Positions 1-10,439 are shown, counted from the first letter of the stretch. The stretch is DNA of 64,000 bases from Balaenoptera acutorostrata (GCF_949987535.1 NC_080064.1:39876282-39940281); one strand, 5' to 3'. Numbers and translations: made by a program. Notes: a model not told the origin generated them from the letters alone.

Positions 1-19
1 CAGGCCATCCTGAGCACCT

Positions 20-765
20 TGGCTCTTCCTCAGAGCAAGGGGGAGGCCCTGGAGGGCTTTAAGTCAGGGGCGGGGAGACTTGACTTGTATTTTAGAAGCT
101 GGCTGACCGCTGTGTGGAGAACAAGATGCAAGGAGACCAGGGCAGAAGCAGGGAGACCGGGAAGGGGGCTACCTCACGGTGGGGCTGGGGATGGGGCGGG
201 TTCAGCCCCAGGGAGGTGGAGGGGAGACAGTGAGGGGTGGGTGCTCTGGACCCACCATGGAGGTAGAGCCAACGGGATGTGTTGAGCAGCTGGACATGCG
301 ATGTGAGGGGAAGGGGGGAGTTGAGGACGGCGCCAGTTGTCTGGGCCAGAGCACCCGCTGGAAGGAAGGGAGGCTCCACTTCCTGAGATGGAGAGGTTGG
401 GAGCAGGTGTGTGTGTGGGAAGACTCAGAGTTTGGTGCTGGGTGGCTAATTCGGGGGCGCCTGCCAACAGCCGGACGGAGGCGTCGGGACACAGCTGAAC
501 ACAAGGCTCCGGGGTGGAGGAGGGAAGTCTAGGACGGAGACAGACATTGGGGAGATGACTTCAGAATCGAGTGGAGATGGGGAAGAGGTTTGAGGACGAG
601 CCCCACCCAGAGCCCTCGACGTGCAGAGGTCAGACCGTGAGAAGGAGCCAGGCCACTGGGAAGGAGAGCCAGGCTGGCAGGAGGCGAAGACAGGGGCGGC
701 CTGAAATTCAAGTAGAAACTCTTCAGAAAGAAGAAATTATCAACAGAGTCAAGGCTGCCGACAAT
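20..765 (-). repeat. L2 LINE fossil, C-terminal ORF2 region
   Basis: Read on the minus strand, this follows the L2 3' half. It includes the 'gctgaccgctgtgtggaga' block near 103, the 'gcagggagacc' block near 150 and the 'gaggtagagccaac' block near 260, which in intact L2 encode the end of the reverse transcriptase region. The order matches the longer L2 copy at 43035-44345. It is full of indels and has no usable frame. L2 has been inactive in placental mammals for a long time, so this is a molecular fossil. Confidence 0.6.
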
Positions 766-1009
766 TAGACACCCTCACAGGGGAAGACGGATGAGGCGTG
801 TGTGGACCTGAGAAGCAGAGGGACCCAGACTCCGGGTCATTCACCTCCCTCCCAGGACCCACACTCAGAATGGGTCTTTCTGGAAATGGAACGGCAAGGT
901 TGTCGAATCTCTCTAGATGGGCTCCCGGCCCCAGGCCCATAACCGTGGAAGAAAGGCCCAATAGAGGCCGACGTGAGCCCTAACTCCTGGAATGTCTTGG
1001 AGCCCCACA

Positions 1010-1215
1010 AGGAAAAGCGGGAGCTCGGAAGCCGGTAATTTTAGCCAAGTGCACAGTGTTTGCTTAGAGTTTGGGTGCAGCAACCGGTTAATTACACAAG
1101 TAAATCATGTCACATCCCTGCAGCCGCCGTGCAATAACACCGTGCTGACCACACTTTTAAGGGTGATAGAAGCCTCTGAGTGCGAGCTAAGAGGTTTTAT
1201 AGGCCACCCTTGAAT
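1010..1215. promoter_or_regulatory. candidate conserved non-coding element
   Basis: Non-repetitive, AT-balanced block between two L2 fossils. It contains 'ccggttaattacacaag' (a homeodomain TAATTA core near 1090), 'aaatcatgtcac' and 'cttttaagggtgatag'. It has no open frame of note. The enhancer reading is inference from motif content and from the lack of resemblance to any repeat I know. Confidence 0.3.
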
Positions 1216-1449
1216 GGGCCTCTTTCTCACAGAGCTCACAGGAGTCGTGTGAGTCTATGCCCGCTCAGTGGTGGTACCGGAAGGTGGCTCTTGGGGGCCA
1301 CCTTCTTAGACAAGGTCCATATGACTTGGGGCCAGCCTAGGGCTGGCTGGTAGCCCAGCCGGGAGGTGGAGAAGTCCATCTCGTGTGTCCTCTGCTCAGG
1401 TCATTGTGATGTGTTTCTCCCACTGCCCAGACACCACTCAACCCTCCAA

Positions 1450-1780
1450 CTCAAATCCGTATCAGGTCAACAAACATCGAGGCGGCCTGGCCCTGCGCTG
1501 AGTGCTTAGAAGCCAGGAGCCGAGCGAGGTATGTCCTCACCTCCAAGCCAACGCAAGAGATGGGCAGAAGCTCTGCTCTGAGGGGACAGCAGAATGAAGT
1601 CAGTGTTTCACAAGAGGCTAAAAAGCATAATGCCATGTGAGCACCCAGGAGGGGGCGCTGGATTCTGGAACATCTGTTCCTACAAGGCCTACAAAAATAA
1701 GATTCCAACAGACAGGATTTGGGGATAAAGGACTTGCAGGCGGGAAAGAAGCGTGAGCAAAGGCCCAGGGACAAGCTTAG
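1450..1780 (-). repeat. L2 LINE 3' fragment
   Basis: Starts with 'gtcaacaaacatcgaggc' and 'ccctgcgctgagtgcttag', the reverse complement of the L2 3' end. It continues to 'gagcaaaggcccagggac', a diverged form of the L2 'gtgcaaaggccctgagg' block. Strongly decayed. Confidence 0.45.
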
Positions 1781-1789
1781 ACCCCTTGA

Positions 1790-2200
1790 CTCAGACACTC
1801 AGAATCAAAGGCTCTCAGGTTGCTCCATGAGTCACGGACCGACGGGACCCTAGAATGCAGGAATTTCAGCTCCTTGAGGAAGACAGAGGACAGAGGCACA
1901 CCTGGTCAGATCTCTACCCCCAGGGCAGCAGATCCTTTCACCAGTCACCAACAGGTGACACCTTCCAAGACGGGTAGACACATGGGTCAGGGTTCCATCC
2001 TGCACAGGCATCCGCTCAGCACCTTTGTCCCCATCCATCAATCTCCAGACACTGACCAGGTGCGTGCTTATGAACAGGTTTATCCCACGGTGTGCTAACG
2101 TCTCTGCCCTGACCCTTCCTCCCAAATGCGAAGCTCCCCTTCCCACCAGGGCTGGTGTTTCTGCTGCAGGTCAGGGAAAGAGCTGAGTCCATTAGCGTGC
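1790..2200. other. unassigned stretch
   Basis: Unique-looking DNA with no repeat I can name and no supported gene. Open frames on both strands here are under 100 codons and share no recognisable motif. Confidence 0.4.
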
Positions 2201-2289
2201 TAGTAACTGATAATGGTCTAGGACCTCGGTTAGAAGCTAGGTCTCTGGTCTAACAGTACCTTGATATATTTGATCTCCTCTTCCTTAAT

Positions 2290-2525
2290 ATTAGGATAAT
2301 AGTGGGCAATTATTTTGCTCTAAGTAAGTGTTTGGCACTGGGTTAAGAGCTTTACAGGCATGATTTCTGCTAAACAATCTGTGAGAGGGGCACTACTATT
2401 CTCTTCTTTCATATTGAGAGACTGAGGCACAGAGAGGTAAAGGAATTTGCCCATGGTCACCCAGCTAGTAAACGGTGGAATTGGGATATGGACCATGGGA
2501 GTCTGACTCCAAAGCTTGCTATTAA
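2290..2525 (-). repeat. MIR SINE
   Basis: Contains the reverse MIR core: 'gtttggcactgggttaag', then 'gactgaggcacagagaggt' and 'gcccatggtcacccagct'. It ends in 'gagtctgactccaaagc', the tRNA-related 5' end of MIR. It is followed by a short AATAAT-rich tract at about 2521-2560. Confidence 0.75.
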
Positions 2526-2684
2526 TGGTAATAATAATAATATTAATAATAATATCCTTTCCCAGGAGTACAGTGGGTGTTTGAAGTCTGTCTTTAGGGG
2601 GTTTGGATATAAAGTATATAAACATATAAGCATATGGCCCGAGGCAGTGTGACTGCTGAGAAACTGTTATTTTTTTTCTAGTGA

Positions 2685-2850
2685 GAAATATATTTTTATA
2701 ATCTGAGTAATTTCCTTCTAATGTGTTTACTCCCCATTAAACTATGGGCCTCTTTGGGGAAATAAACATGCTGCAGTCAACTTGAAATCCCCAGAACGAT
2801 GCCCAGCACACAGTAGGTGCCTAGTAGATGCTTGCCAAATGAACTGAGCT
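2685..2850 (+). repeat. L2 LINE 3' end
   Basis: Ends in the typical L2 terminus 'gcccagcacacagtaggtgc' followed by 'gatgcttgccaaatgaact', preceded by a diverged 'ctatgggcctctttgggga' segment. Confidence 0.55.
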
Positions 2851-3004
2851 TCCTCCCAGACTCACACAGTGGGTTTCCTTTCTCTGGCACTGACCTGCAT
2901 GCCCGGCACGTCAGGGGGTGGAGGGAGCACATCTGTCCTTCTGCATCTGCACTGGGGGTCTGGGTGCATGGCCAGGCATATGAACCTCCCATGTCTGGTT
3001 TTAT

Positions 3005-3180
3005 GGCAATACTTTAACAGCTGCTGTGCAAAGACTCCTAAGCCTCTCAATGCAGGAGTTAAAAAAAAAAAGACCCAATATATAGCTAAGATGTGGTTAA
3101 TACATTCAGCATGCCTCCCCCTCCAGTTAATTAGAAAACTTTATTATAGGAAAGTTGAAGTGGCTTTTTTCCCAAGGGAA
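3005..3180. promoter_or_regulatory. candidate conserved non-coding element
   Basis: AT-rich unique block with an A11 run, 'gatgtggttaatacattc', 'ccagttaattagaaaac' and 'tttattataggaaag'. It has two homeodomain-like TTAAT cores and no repeat signature. The regulatory role is inference. Confidence 0.3.
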
Positions 3181-3359
3181 ATGTACCAACTTCTGAGAAG
3201 CGGGAAAGACGGATGCCAAGAGCTGCTCCATCATCATTTCGATCCTGCGCTTCTCTGGGTCTGCTGACGCTCACCCAACCACCCGTCCAGTCTGGCTCAT
3301 CTGTGAAATGGGCTCAGCTCGCACCTGCACCGTGAGATGGAGCAACCTGGTAGAAATGA

Positions 3360-3560
3360 TGTATGCCCATCCAGGAATCAGAAAGCCTGAGTTCTGGTCC
3401 TGTTTCTCCAATTTGTTGCACGTCCACAGCAGGGGGTGCAACTGTTCTGGGCTTGGTTTCCTTACCTGTTGAAGGGACTGATAGCTGCCCCTACCTTTGA
3501 GGTGCCTGGGAGGTTGTGTAAGATGGTGAGTGAGGTGCATGAAATACGGAGGCTGGGTCT
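3360..3560 (+). repeat. MIR SINE
   Basis: Sense MIR order is visible: 'tcagaaagcctgagttctgg', 'gggcttggtttccttacc' and 'gatagctgcccctacctttg'. Diverged, with a short insertion after the tRNA-like head. Confidence 0.6.
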
Positions 3561-4149
3561 CAGGGATGCCAGCACATCTGGTCACTTCAGGGAACAAAAG
3601 AAAAAACTCCCTGCAGGGTCTCATTAGGTCCTATAGACTAAGCATCGAGGAACTCACTGGGTTTTTCACAGTTCAGACCACTGTTGAGCTGGTACAGTGA
3701 CAATGGGTGATCAGAGAGGGCTGTAACACCCACCTAGACTGGGAATGATTCCCATCCTGTAAGACATTCTGGCTTAACATAATGCAGGCTAGGTTAGGTT
3801 AACGCACACACACTCACTCAAAAATGAGGGCTGGGTGCCCGCTGATCCTCAGTTCAATAGCTCCCTCCCGGGCAGTGATCGTCGGGAGATAGGAGCGTCC
3901 ACATCAAAGGATGGAGACGGGCAGATTTATGGGTGTGCAGGGGCTTCTCCCAGGTGTTTCTGCTCCAAACCCCTCCCCGCTGGACCATCTGGAGAGGAAG
4001 TGTTGGCCTTGGGATGGGAGACAGAAAAGGGCTTTTCCTAGAGCCAGCCCCTTCTCTGGAGTGTCGCAGGGGACCCTGGAGGTGGTCCTGCACTCAGGGA
4101 AGCTGGGCCCACTACCAAGAGGACATCACCTCAACTGACAAATCTTGAA

Positions 4150-4395
4150 ATGGGTCCTTCCTGGCCAGGCAAAATGCTTCCCCTTCATGCTGCTCTTTGC
4201 AAACGCCTCCCCCATGAAGCCTTCCCTGGTTCCCACAGAAAGGATCAGTCACCTCCGTGTCCTCAAAACACGCAACTCCTTTCATAGAGCTCCTCTTGGA
4301 GGGAGGCCCGTATTTAATTTATCCTAGTGTCTGCAACGCCCAGCGCAGTGCCTGACATGGGGCAGTTATGCACAAAATAAGTGTAGGAATGCACT
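4150..4395 (+). repeat. L2 LINE 3' end
   Basis: Shows the L2 3' order: 'catgaagccttccctggtt', 'catagagctcctcttgga', 'gcaacgcccagcgcagtgcc', then 'aaaataagtgtaggaatg'. These match the terminal L2 region in sense orientation. Confidence 0.55.
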
Positions 4396-4399
4396 CGTT

Positions 4400-4560
4400 C
4401 TTGATATTATTATGCAGACCGACCTAAATAGTGCCCTCTCACTGGAAAGATGGGGAAACTAAGGCCTAGAGAGGGGAAATCACTGCCTAAGGTGGCTGCC
4501 GGGAGTTAGCAACTGATGCAGGACAGAACTCAGGACTCCCTCACGCTTGCTGCAGCGCTG
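4400..4560 (-). repeat. MIR SINE fragment
   Basis: Antisense MIR with 'gatggggaaactaaggcct' followed by 'gagaggggaaatcactgcct' and 'gaactcaggactccc'. It sits directly after the L2 end. Confidence 0.55.
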
Positions 4561-4649
4561 GGCGGTTCCTGCACTGATCTGGGTTTCAGAAGAGACTTCT
4601 CCCTCCTTGCCCCGCCTTAATCCGCTCAACTAGGCTGTGCACAGCCCAG

Positions 4650-5235
4650 CCAGGAGGGGGAAATGTCCACATTACAAAAATCATACGAAAGAAATTATGG
4701 ATGGAAAAATCATTACCTTATAAATCGGCTGAGCTGCTCAGAACGTGTAGGAAACAGGGCATATAAAATTCATACGGCACATTGGGGCTTTGATAGAGCC
4801 TCATTACGACCCTCAGACTCCAGTGAACTACGTCCTCACCCAGAGAGGGCTAATTTTCCTTTATTAATGACACGGGGCGGGGCTGACGCCATAAATTTCA
4901 GCTACCTGAGGGCCCTGGAGCTTGGGACAGACTCTTGTGAGCGACGTGTCCCTCAAGGCTGTACTTCCCACCACACCCCTTGACTCTGCTGCACCCACAG
5001 GAAGCAAGATGGGGAAGACGGCCTCCCGCTGCCCTAGGTCCCCAGCCCAAGGGCCACAGAAATACAATGGAGAGAGACAGAGGAGTGGGGCTCTCTTTTC
5101 TCTGATGAGGGCCCGACCCGAAGTGTTAAATAAATCAGCCCCTTAATGGGAGATGGAGTGCTGAGAAGGGGATCCACATATTACCCCCGATTTTAGGTGT
5201 GATTCCTATTAATGGGAGCAGCATGCACGACACAA
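4650..5235. promoter_or_regulatory. candidate regulatory block
   Basis: Long non-repeat block. It contains 'aaatcattaccttataaatc', 'tttattaatgacac' near 4860, a GC box (ggggcggggc, 4874-4883) followed at once by a CRE-like tgacgcca, and later 'aagtgttaaataaatcagc' and 'cccccgattttagg'. I see no coding potential. The GC box plus CRE-like pair next to AT-rich homeodomain cores looks like a distal enhancer or a weak promoter. This is inference only. Confidence 0.3.
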
Positions 5236-5370
5236 TCTGCACTCCTCATGGCCGGGCTGTGACCAGGGTCAGGACTCAGGCTATTCCAAGTGGGGCAGAA
5301 CAGCGCTCTGGTCACAGGCCCACAGAGGATCCAAGAATATAGAGTCCTAGACATAAGATCAGAGAACAGT

Positions 5371-5463
5371 CAGCCAAGCCTGGTTTCTGGAAGCAAACTT
5401 GGCCCCTAGCCCGTGGTTTTGCCTTTGTTACAGCTGTGGTCAGCACCCAGGCTTACACAACTG
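5371..5463 (+). repeat. local direct duplication, copy A
   Basis: About 75-95 bp that recurs in the same orientation at 6596-6689. The best part is 'gcctttgttacagctgtggt' followed by 'cagcacccaggcttacaca'. By eye the two are about 85-88 percent identical with one or two short gaps. No known family recognised. Confidence 0.6.
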
Positions 5464-5951
5464 AGAAATCTTCTAGGTTAAATTCTCTCCTTGCTCACGA
5501 TACAAATGAGGAAACGAAGGGCCCACCAATATTCCCTGAATGCACAGCGGCCTGCAGGGCCAGGGAGGGTGAGCCCAGGCCACCTGACCCGTCACCCCCA
5601 GCATGGTTTCCCGGCCGCCCACACTCCCTCTGCAGCAGAGAATGATGGTAAATGCACAGTCACAGCCTGACCCACAGTCCTGGCTCCTGGCTCTTCTTGA
5701 CCCTGTGCCCCGGGGAGAGAAGGGAAGGGAGAGTTTGTCTGTCTTCCCAGATAATCAATCACATGTCCCAAAACATCTCCCCTATGGCCACAGCTTCCTG
5801 AAACGCCCCAGCTGCCTTTGTCCCTTTGGGTCCACAATGAGCAACCTTCACACCTGTATGTGGTGGTCACAGGTTGCCTAGTCTGAGCTCTGGAGCAGTT
5901 TTAGACCTGGGTCACAGGTGGGAAATTTGAGGAGCAGGGCAACTGAGTGGA

Positions 5952-6290
5952 TGTTATGGGCTGAATTGTGTCCCCCCGACTTCGTGCGGAAGCTCTGATC
6001 CCAGTACCTGAGAATGTGACTGCATTTGGAGACAGGGCCTTTAAAGGAGTAGTTAAGTTACAATGAGGTCTTTAGGGAGGGCCCTAATTCAATCTGACTG
6101 GTGTCCTAATAAGAAGAGGAGATTAGGACACACAGAGAGGCAGCACACATGCATGCACACAGCACGCGTGCATGCACAGAGGGACGGCCATGCCAGCACT
6201 CTGTGATCTCGGAAAATCACAGAAAATAGACGTCTGTTGTGGAAGCCCGCAGTCTGTGATATCTGCTAGGGCAGCCCAAGCTGACTAAGA
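5952..6290 (+). repeat. solo LTR, ERVL-MaLR (MLT1-type)
   Basis: Begins 'tgttatgggctgaattgtg' and continues 'cccagtacctgagaatgtg', 'tctgactggtgtcctaataa'. It ends with 'gggcagcccaagctgactaa', the usual MLT1A-like order. No internal retroviral sequence flanks it, so it is a solo LTR. The middle third is lost and replaced by a CATG/GCAC-rich tract around 6145-6180. Confidence 0.7.
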
Positions 6291-6294
6291 GTGG

Positions 6295-6372
6295 TTTACC
6301 CAAGATTTACCAAGATGAGACCTGAACCCAAGTCTTCTGACTCCCGGTTCTGATTCTTCCCTACTGACAAGG
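6295..6372 (-). repeat. MIR SINE fragment
   Basis: Short antisense MIR head with 'gacctgaacccaagtcttct' and 'gactcccggttctgattc'. It abuts the LTR, which suggests the LTR inserted into or beside an older MIR. Confidence 0.45.
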
Positions 6373-6419
6373 AGGCACCTCTTGACGCCCCAAGTAGCTA
6401 GAACGTGAGTTCTGAGATG

Positions 6420-6525
6420 ACAGATGTTGCCTCTTTGCCTTGATCTCTCCAACACCTGGCAGCGGGCCTGACAGGCAGCGGGGGCTTTGTGAGTCTTCAC
6501 TGCTTTGTTGAACCATGTGTGAGCC
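6420..6525 (+). repeat. L2 LINE 3' end
   Basis: 'gatctctccaacacctggca' followed by a Gly/Ala-like 'gcgggggctttgtgag' and 'gctttgttgaacc' matches the extreme L2 3' end. Confidence 0.4.
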
Positions 6526-6595
6526 TGTGATGTTGGCTTGCTGGGTGAGGGGATGGATGAGGCTGCCCTGGGAGCTGGGGGGGAGGGAGGAAGGA

Positions 6596-6689
6596 CAGGG
6601 CACGCCTGGCCCCTGAAGGCAAACTTGGCCCCGACCCGTTGCTTTTGCCTTTGTTACAGTTGTGGTCGGCACCCGGGCTTACACAACCG
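6596..6689 (+). repeat. local direct duplication, copy B
   Basis: Second copy of the segment at 5371-5463, about 1,225 bp downstream and on the same strand. Shared core: 'gcctttgttacagttgtggt' then 'cggcacccgggcttacaca'. The MLT1-type LTR lies between the copies. Confidence 0.6.
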
Positions 6690-7315
6690 CCCTCTCCCTC
6701 ATTGTCCACCCCCGCAGCAGAAAGCAGAATCCCTTGATGGGACATTTGGCACAATGTGGGGTTTCACAGGCCTGTTCCTTCCAGAAAGAGCTGCAGACCC
6801 GGCCGACGCTGGCCCACAGATTCACAGGAGAATTGCAAAACCAAGGCGTTCACCCCAGATCAAATTCCCGGCCTTGGGTCTCTGAGACACTTGTTTATAC
6901 AGAAGAAAATCTAGTTCCCACCCTCAGCAGGGAGGCAGCTGGACACACACAATTGTGTCATTGGGCCATGGCAAAGGAGGCGTGGCTTCTCAGGGGATCT
7001 TCTGCCATTCCAAGTCCTCAGAAGATGCTGCAGGCTTCTCCCCCAAGCTGGCCCAGGCCCCTTGGCTGGGGCAAAGGACAAAGGCCCGGACACAGAGTCA
7101 GTGGACACAAATGACAGTGATGAAGGACTTTCTCGCAGTCTAAGCTGTCTCACGATGCAGCAGGCTCCCCCGGTGGTGCTGAGTTTGCCGGCAAGATGGT
7201 ATGAAAGCTGCTGCTGGAAGTTGAAGAAAGGACCAAACATCACATGGCAGGTTGGCCAAATGATCCCAAAGGGAGAGAGAGCCCTGCCTTGAGAGAGTAT
7301 GAGTCCAAGAATCTA
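6690..7315. other. unassigned stretch
   Basis: Unique-looking GC-balanced DNA. A 150-codon plus-strand frame (6662-7114) crosses it, but it starts inside duplication copy B and shows no domain, no plausible splice context and no codon bias I can point to. I do not call it a gene. Confidence 0.4.
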
Positions 7316-7319
7316 GATT

Positions 7320-7460
7320 CATCCGATCAGTGAACATTCATCCAGTACCCAAGCCCTGCACTGTGACAAATGAGACTCTGCCCTAAGGAGCTGGCGGGAG
7401 AGAGGGAAATGGACGACTACAGTCCAGAATCATGTGTGCAGTGGCAGACGTCCAGGACAC
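7320..7460 (-). repeat. L2 LINE 3' fragment
   Basis: 'gtgaacattcatccagtacc', 'ctctgccctaaggagctgg' and a following tract match the reverse complement of the L2 end ('ctcatggagctta...'). Diverged. Confidence 0.4.
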
Positions 7461-7850
7461 TTCCATGGTAGACACTACCCACAGCTCATCATATCCCCTC
7501 ACCCTTAAACACTCCTGGCCAACTTCCAACATAGAGCCCCTGTGTTTCTCCGCCTGAGGGCTTCTCTGACCACCAGGTGCCCCTCCCTCTGAGCCGGCCA
7601 GGGCTGGGGGAAGGAATGCTGTCCTCTGGACCAGACAGGACGGACAGGAACCAGGTATCGCTACCTCAGATCCCCTGCATCGTGGGTGAATAACTGTGAG
7701 ACGCGTGCCCTATGCCATTCCCAGGGTGTCCCAGCATATTGGGCTCCCTCTGACAAGCTCACTTCCCCACCCCCTGGTCCAATTTCAAAAAAATGACTTG
7801 TACTCAAATCCTTCACTCACGGTCTGCTCAGGGTTTAGAGTCATAGATCT

Positions 7851-7882
7851 GGGAGGTGGGGGTGGGGGCAGGCAGGGAGGGG
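7851..7882 (+). other. G-quadruplex motif
   Basis: Five G-runs of three or more with loops of 1-6 bases (pattern G3-N4-G5-N1-G5-N6-G3-N1-G4), compatible with an intramolecular G4 on the plus strand. Not in a gene context. Confidence 0.6.
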
Positions 7883-7989
7883 AAGACAGAGAGAGGGAAA
7901 AGATGCTTTTTGACATTATGCTCAGTAAGAAATGTAGGTCTTCTTTTGAGTGACACTTAAGCTGGAGAAATATCAGACAGTTTTCTAGA

Positions 7990-8165
7990 GTCAGAGGCTT
8001 CTGGTCAAGTCCTTCTCTGTTACTTGCCAGGTGAGTGACCTTAGGTGATGACACTCAGTCTCCCCAACCATAATGGGAGTGATACCTCCAACTTCACAGG
8101 GACACGGAGAGAATTAAATGAAGGGAGCACGTGTGTGTGTATCTCACAGACGCTGGCTGACTGAG
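7990..8165 (+). repeat. MIR SINE
   Basis: Sense order: 'agtccttctctgttacttgc', 'gagtgaccttaggtgatgac', 'cagtctccccaaccataatg' and 'gagagaattaaatgaagg'. It is placed head to head with the antisense MIR that follows. Confidence 0.6.
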
Positions 8166-8179
8166 TACTAGATGTGAGC

Positions 8180-8395
8180 AAATTACTCCACAAGCACTGC
8201 TTTCCTGACTCCTCTCGTTGACCCTTCGAGGCAGGGACTGTTATTGTCACCATTTTATTGATGAGGCAGCTGAGGCTCAGAGAGGTCAAGTGACTATCCC
8301 AAGATAACTCAGCTAATAGCTACTGCAGGTGGGATGGGAAGCCGGGCCAGGTGGCTCCAGAATCCATGCCCTTAATCAATGTGATCAACACACTA
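8180..8395 (-). repeat. MIR SINE
   Basis: Antisense core 'gttattgtcaccattttatt' then 'gaggcagctgaggctcagag', 'gactatcccaagataactca' and a degraded tRNA-like end. Confidence 0.65.
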
Positions 8396-9064
8396 GGTCC
8401 TTGAAATGACAAAGGAGCAACGAGAGCCGGCCCAAGCCGAAGCAGGGGAAGCTGTCAAGAGCCATTTCAGAGCTCTCTGCTCAGGGCTAAGCTAGGAAAG
8501 CTAAACAGAAAGACGGAAACTGTCCAAAAAAATAACCCTGAATCCAAACACCCGCAAGCCACGATGGCGGTCCCTGGCATGGCTGGGCTCCCAGGAAACC
8601 TCGAGGGCTCTGGAACTACAGCTGGACCCAGACTGTGGCCCGAGTCAGACGGGAGGCAGGGGTCAGGGCAGAGCTGCTTGAGGAGGCCTGTGGGGCTCTC
8701 TGCCCCAACGAGCCCCACTCCTTGGAACTGGAAGGCTGCCTTCATGCTGCTGGAGACCAGGAATTCCAGGCCAGTGCGGTCTAACCGCCTATGAACAGAG
8801 TTGAGTTGCGGTCTCCCCCCCACCTCCCGACCCACCATGGGATTCATTTTCACGATCCCCTTGGAATGGTGTGAGCTGGAGAGAGCTGGAAATGGGGCCC
8901 CTGGGGGCCCACAGCACTAGGAATCAGCACTGTCCCTGTAGCCCACCAGGGCCACCACTGCCGGACAAGTCTGGCCAGACTCTGCGGGAACTTAAGCTGT
9001 TGGCAGGCCCAACAAACTCTCCAAAAACACTGTGACTGCCCTTAGCTTACCGTGAAGCAATCCA

Positions 9065-9265
9065 CTTCTGCTTATCGAGCGCCAGCTATGTTCTGGACAC
9101 TTATTATAAATTACTTCACTTAATCTCACAGGAGGAGGTACTATTGTGATCTCCACTCTGTTGATGAGGAGATGGGGTGGGAGGTGATGGTGTTAAAGTT
9201 ACGTAATTTGTCCAACTTCACTTTCCCAAGTGTCTTGGACTCAAAGGCTCTTAACAACCACAATA
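9065..9265 (-). repeat. MIR SINE
   Basis: 'cttatcgagcgccagctatg', 'ttacttcacttaatctcaca', 'ggaggtactattgtgatc' and 'gttgatgaggagatgggg' follow the antisense MIR. A short sense MIR piece, 'catctttaaaatggggatga', follows at about 9300-9375. Confidence 0.6.
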
Positions 9266-9433
9266 CCTGCCCCAAAGCTGAGTGACTCAGAGTGTATTGG
9301 TCATCTTTAAAATGGGGATGATGGGACTGATACCTCTCTGAGGGCCTGGCTGACTTGTCGTACTCTCGTTGATGTTTAAGCGTTTTACTTCCATGGCTTC
9401 GCAAAGGCAGCCAGTACCGGGTGGGGCAGGTAA

Positions 9434-9453
9434 GGGGTGGGGGGTTGGGTGGG
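9434..9453 (+). other. G-quadruplex motif
   Basis: Four G-runs with loops of one, two and one bases (G4-N-G6-N2-G3-N-G3). It lies about 100 bp downstream, in the minus-strand sense, of the candidate exon at 9553-9679. Confidence 0.6.
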
Positions 9454-9552
9454 AAAGCCCCCCCACGCCCCGCACACCCTGGAAACACACCAAACAGAGA
9501 AAAGCCTTTTCTAATGAATAGAGGCTAAGCAGAGCGGCCCCTGTGCAAATAC

Positions 9553-9679
9553 CTTGAACGGGGGCTTGCTTGGTGCTGGGGCCGAGGGCCGCTCACCGGG
9601 GGTGGTCGAGCCGGGGATGTCAAGCTCCGGGGGATGAGCAAACAGATTCCCACAGAGTCCACATTCCTCAGCCTGCAGC
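9553..9679 (-). CDS. possible coding exon (unsupported, low confidence)
   Basis: On the minus strand this stretch is open and reads with a CxxC pair (CGLCGNLF), then a Pro/Ser-rich tail ending ...SKPPFK. It stops at a good donor (AAG|GTATTT, GT at 9551-9552). CpGs cluster in it (about eight in 9559-9630, against few in the flanks), mostly at codon boundaries and wobble positions, as in a constrained exon. Against it, the upstream acceptor (AG before 9679, or before 9672) has a poor pyrimidine tract. I see no neighbouring exon and do not recognise the protein. The same frame runs open upstream to 9840 without obvious sense. It could equally be a CpG-rich non-coding patch. Confidence 0.2.
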
Positions 9680-10069
9680 CTAGGGCCCAGACCCACCCAT
9701 GCGCCCTGGCATTGTCTGGCAGTGGCCCGGTTTGGGCAAGGGGCAGGATCCATATTTGCTGGTGCACATTGGGTCCCACCTTCAGCAGCATCTGTGTTTG
9801 GATAGCCCTGCCTCCCACTGCCCAGCATCTCCTTCTTCACATACTCTGGGCCCAGCAGGTCCCTACCGGAGGGTGGAGGGTGGGCATTAGACTTGGAGCC
9901 CGTGGGTTGGGAAAACTCTGGTGGGATTTCCTACAGTGTCTGACCTCTAAGTTGTGCAAGGAAGAGTCTAAAAGGAACTTGGGGAGCCTGGCTCAGGGCC
10001 TGCTTGCAGACCATGTTATTTAATATGAGATATTCTTTTTCTCTCCTTCCAAACCCTACCATCTGTCCA

Positions 10070-10106
10070 TCCATCTATTGGTCCATCCATCCATCCATCC
10101 ACCCTT
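10070..10106. repeat. (CCAT)n simple repeat
   Basis: Imperfect tetranucleotide tract, 'ccatccatccatccatccac' near 10083, interrupted by 'ctattggt'. Short and probably not very polymorphic. Confidence 0.8.
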
Positions 10107-10139
10107 CCAATATTTATTAAGCTCTAAATAGCTCTGAAA

Positions 10140-10435
10140 GTTTGTTTCTTCTCAATTGTCACAGGCCCTGCCCAAGTCCAAGCCCTTCCTGCTTGGGTAA
10201 CTGTAAACACCTCCTACCTAGACTCCCTGCTTCCTGCTTCCCTCCCTGCAATTTATTCTCCAGGTGCACCCAGAGTGGACTTCTGAACCACCAGGACGAT
10301 CACGTCTCTCCCTGCCTAAACCCTGCAACGGTTCCCACGCCTGCAGGACAAGCTCAGCTCCTCAGATGGCTTGCAGAGATCTTCTTGCTTTCATTACTGC
10401 TTCCTTCTTTCTCTGGCCTCATTCTGGCCTCCTCT
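10140..10435 (+). repeat. L2 LINE 3' region
   Basis: Sense L2 order: 'ctagactccctgcttcctgc', 'cagagtggacttctgaacca', 'gatcacgtctctccctgcct' and 'ctgcaacggttcccacgcc'. These are the counterparts of the antisense blocks in 43035-44345. Confidence 0.65.
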
Positions 10436-10439
10436 CCAC

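Noticed and set aside
8563..8794. YY1-like 'ccacgatggcggt' with a 76-codon frame
   Set aside because: A single motif with no CpG island or conserved frame.
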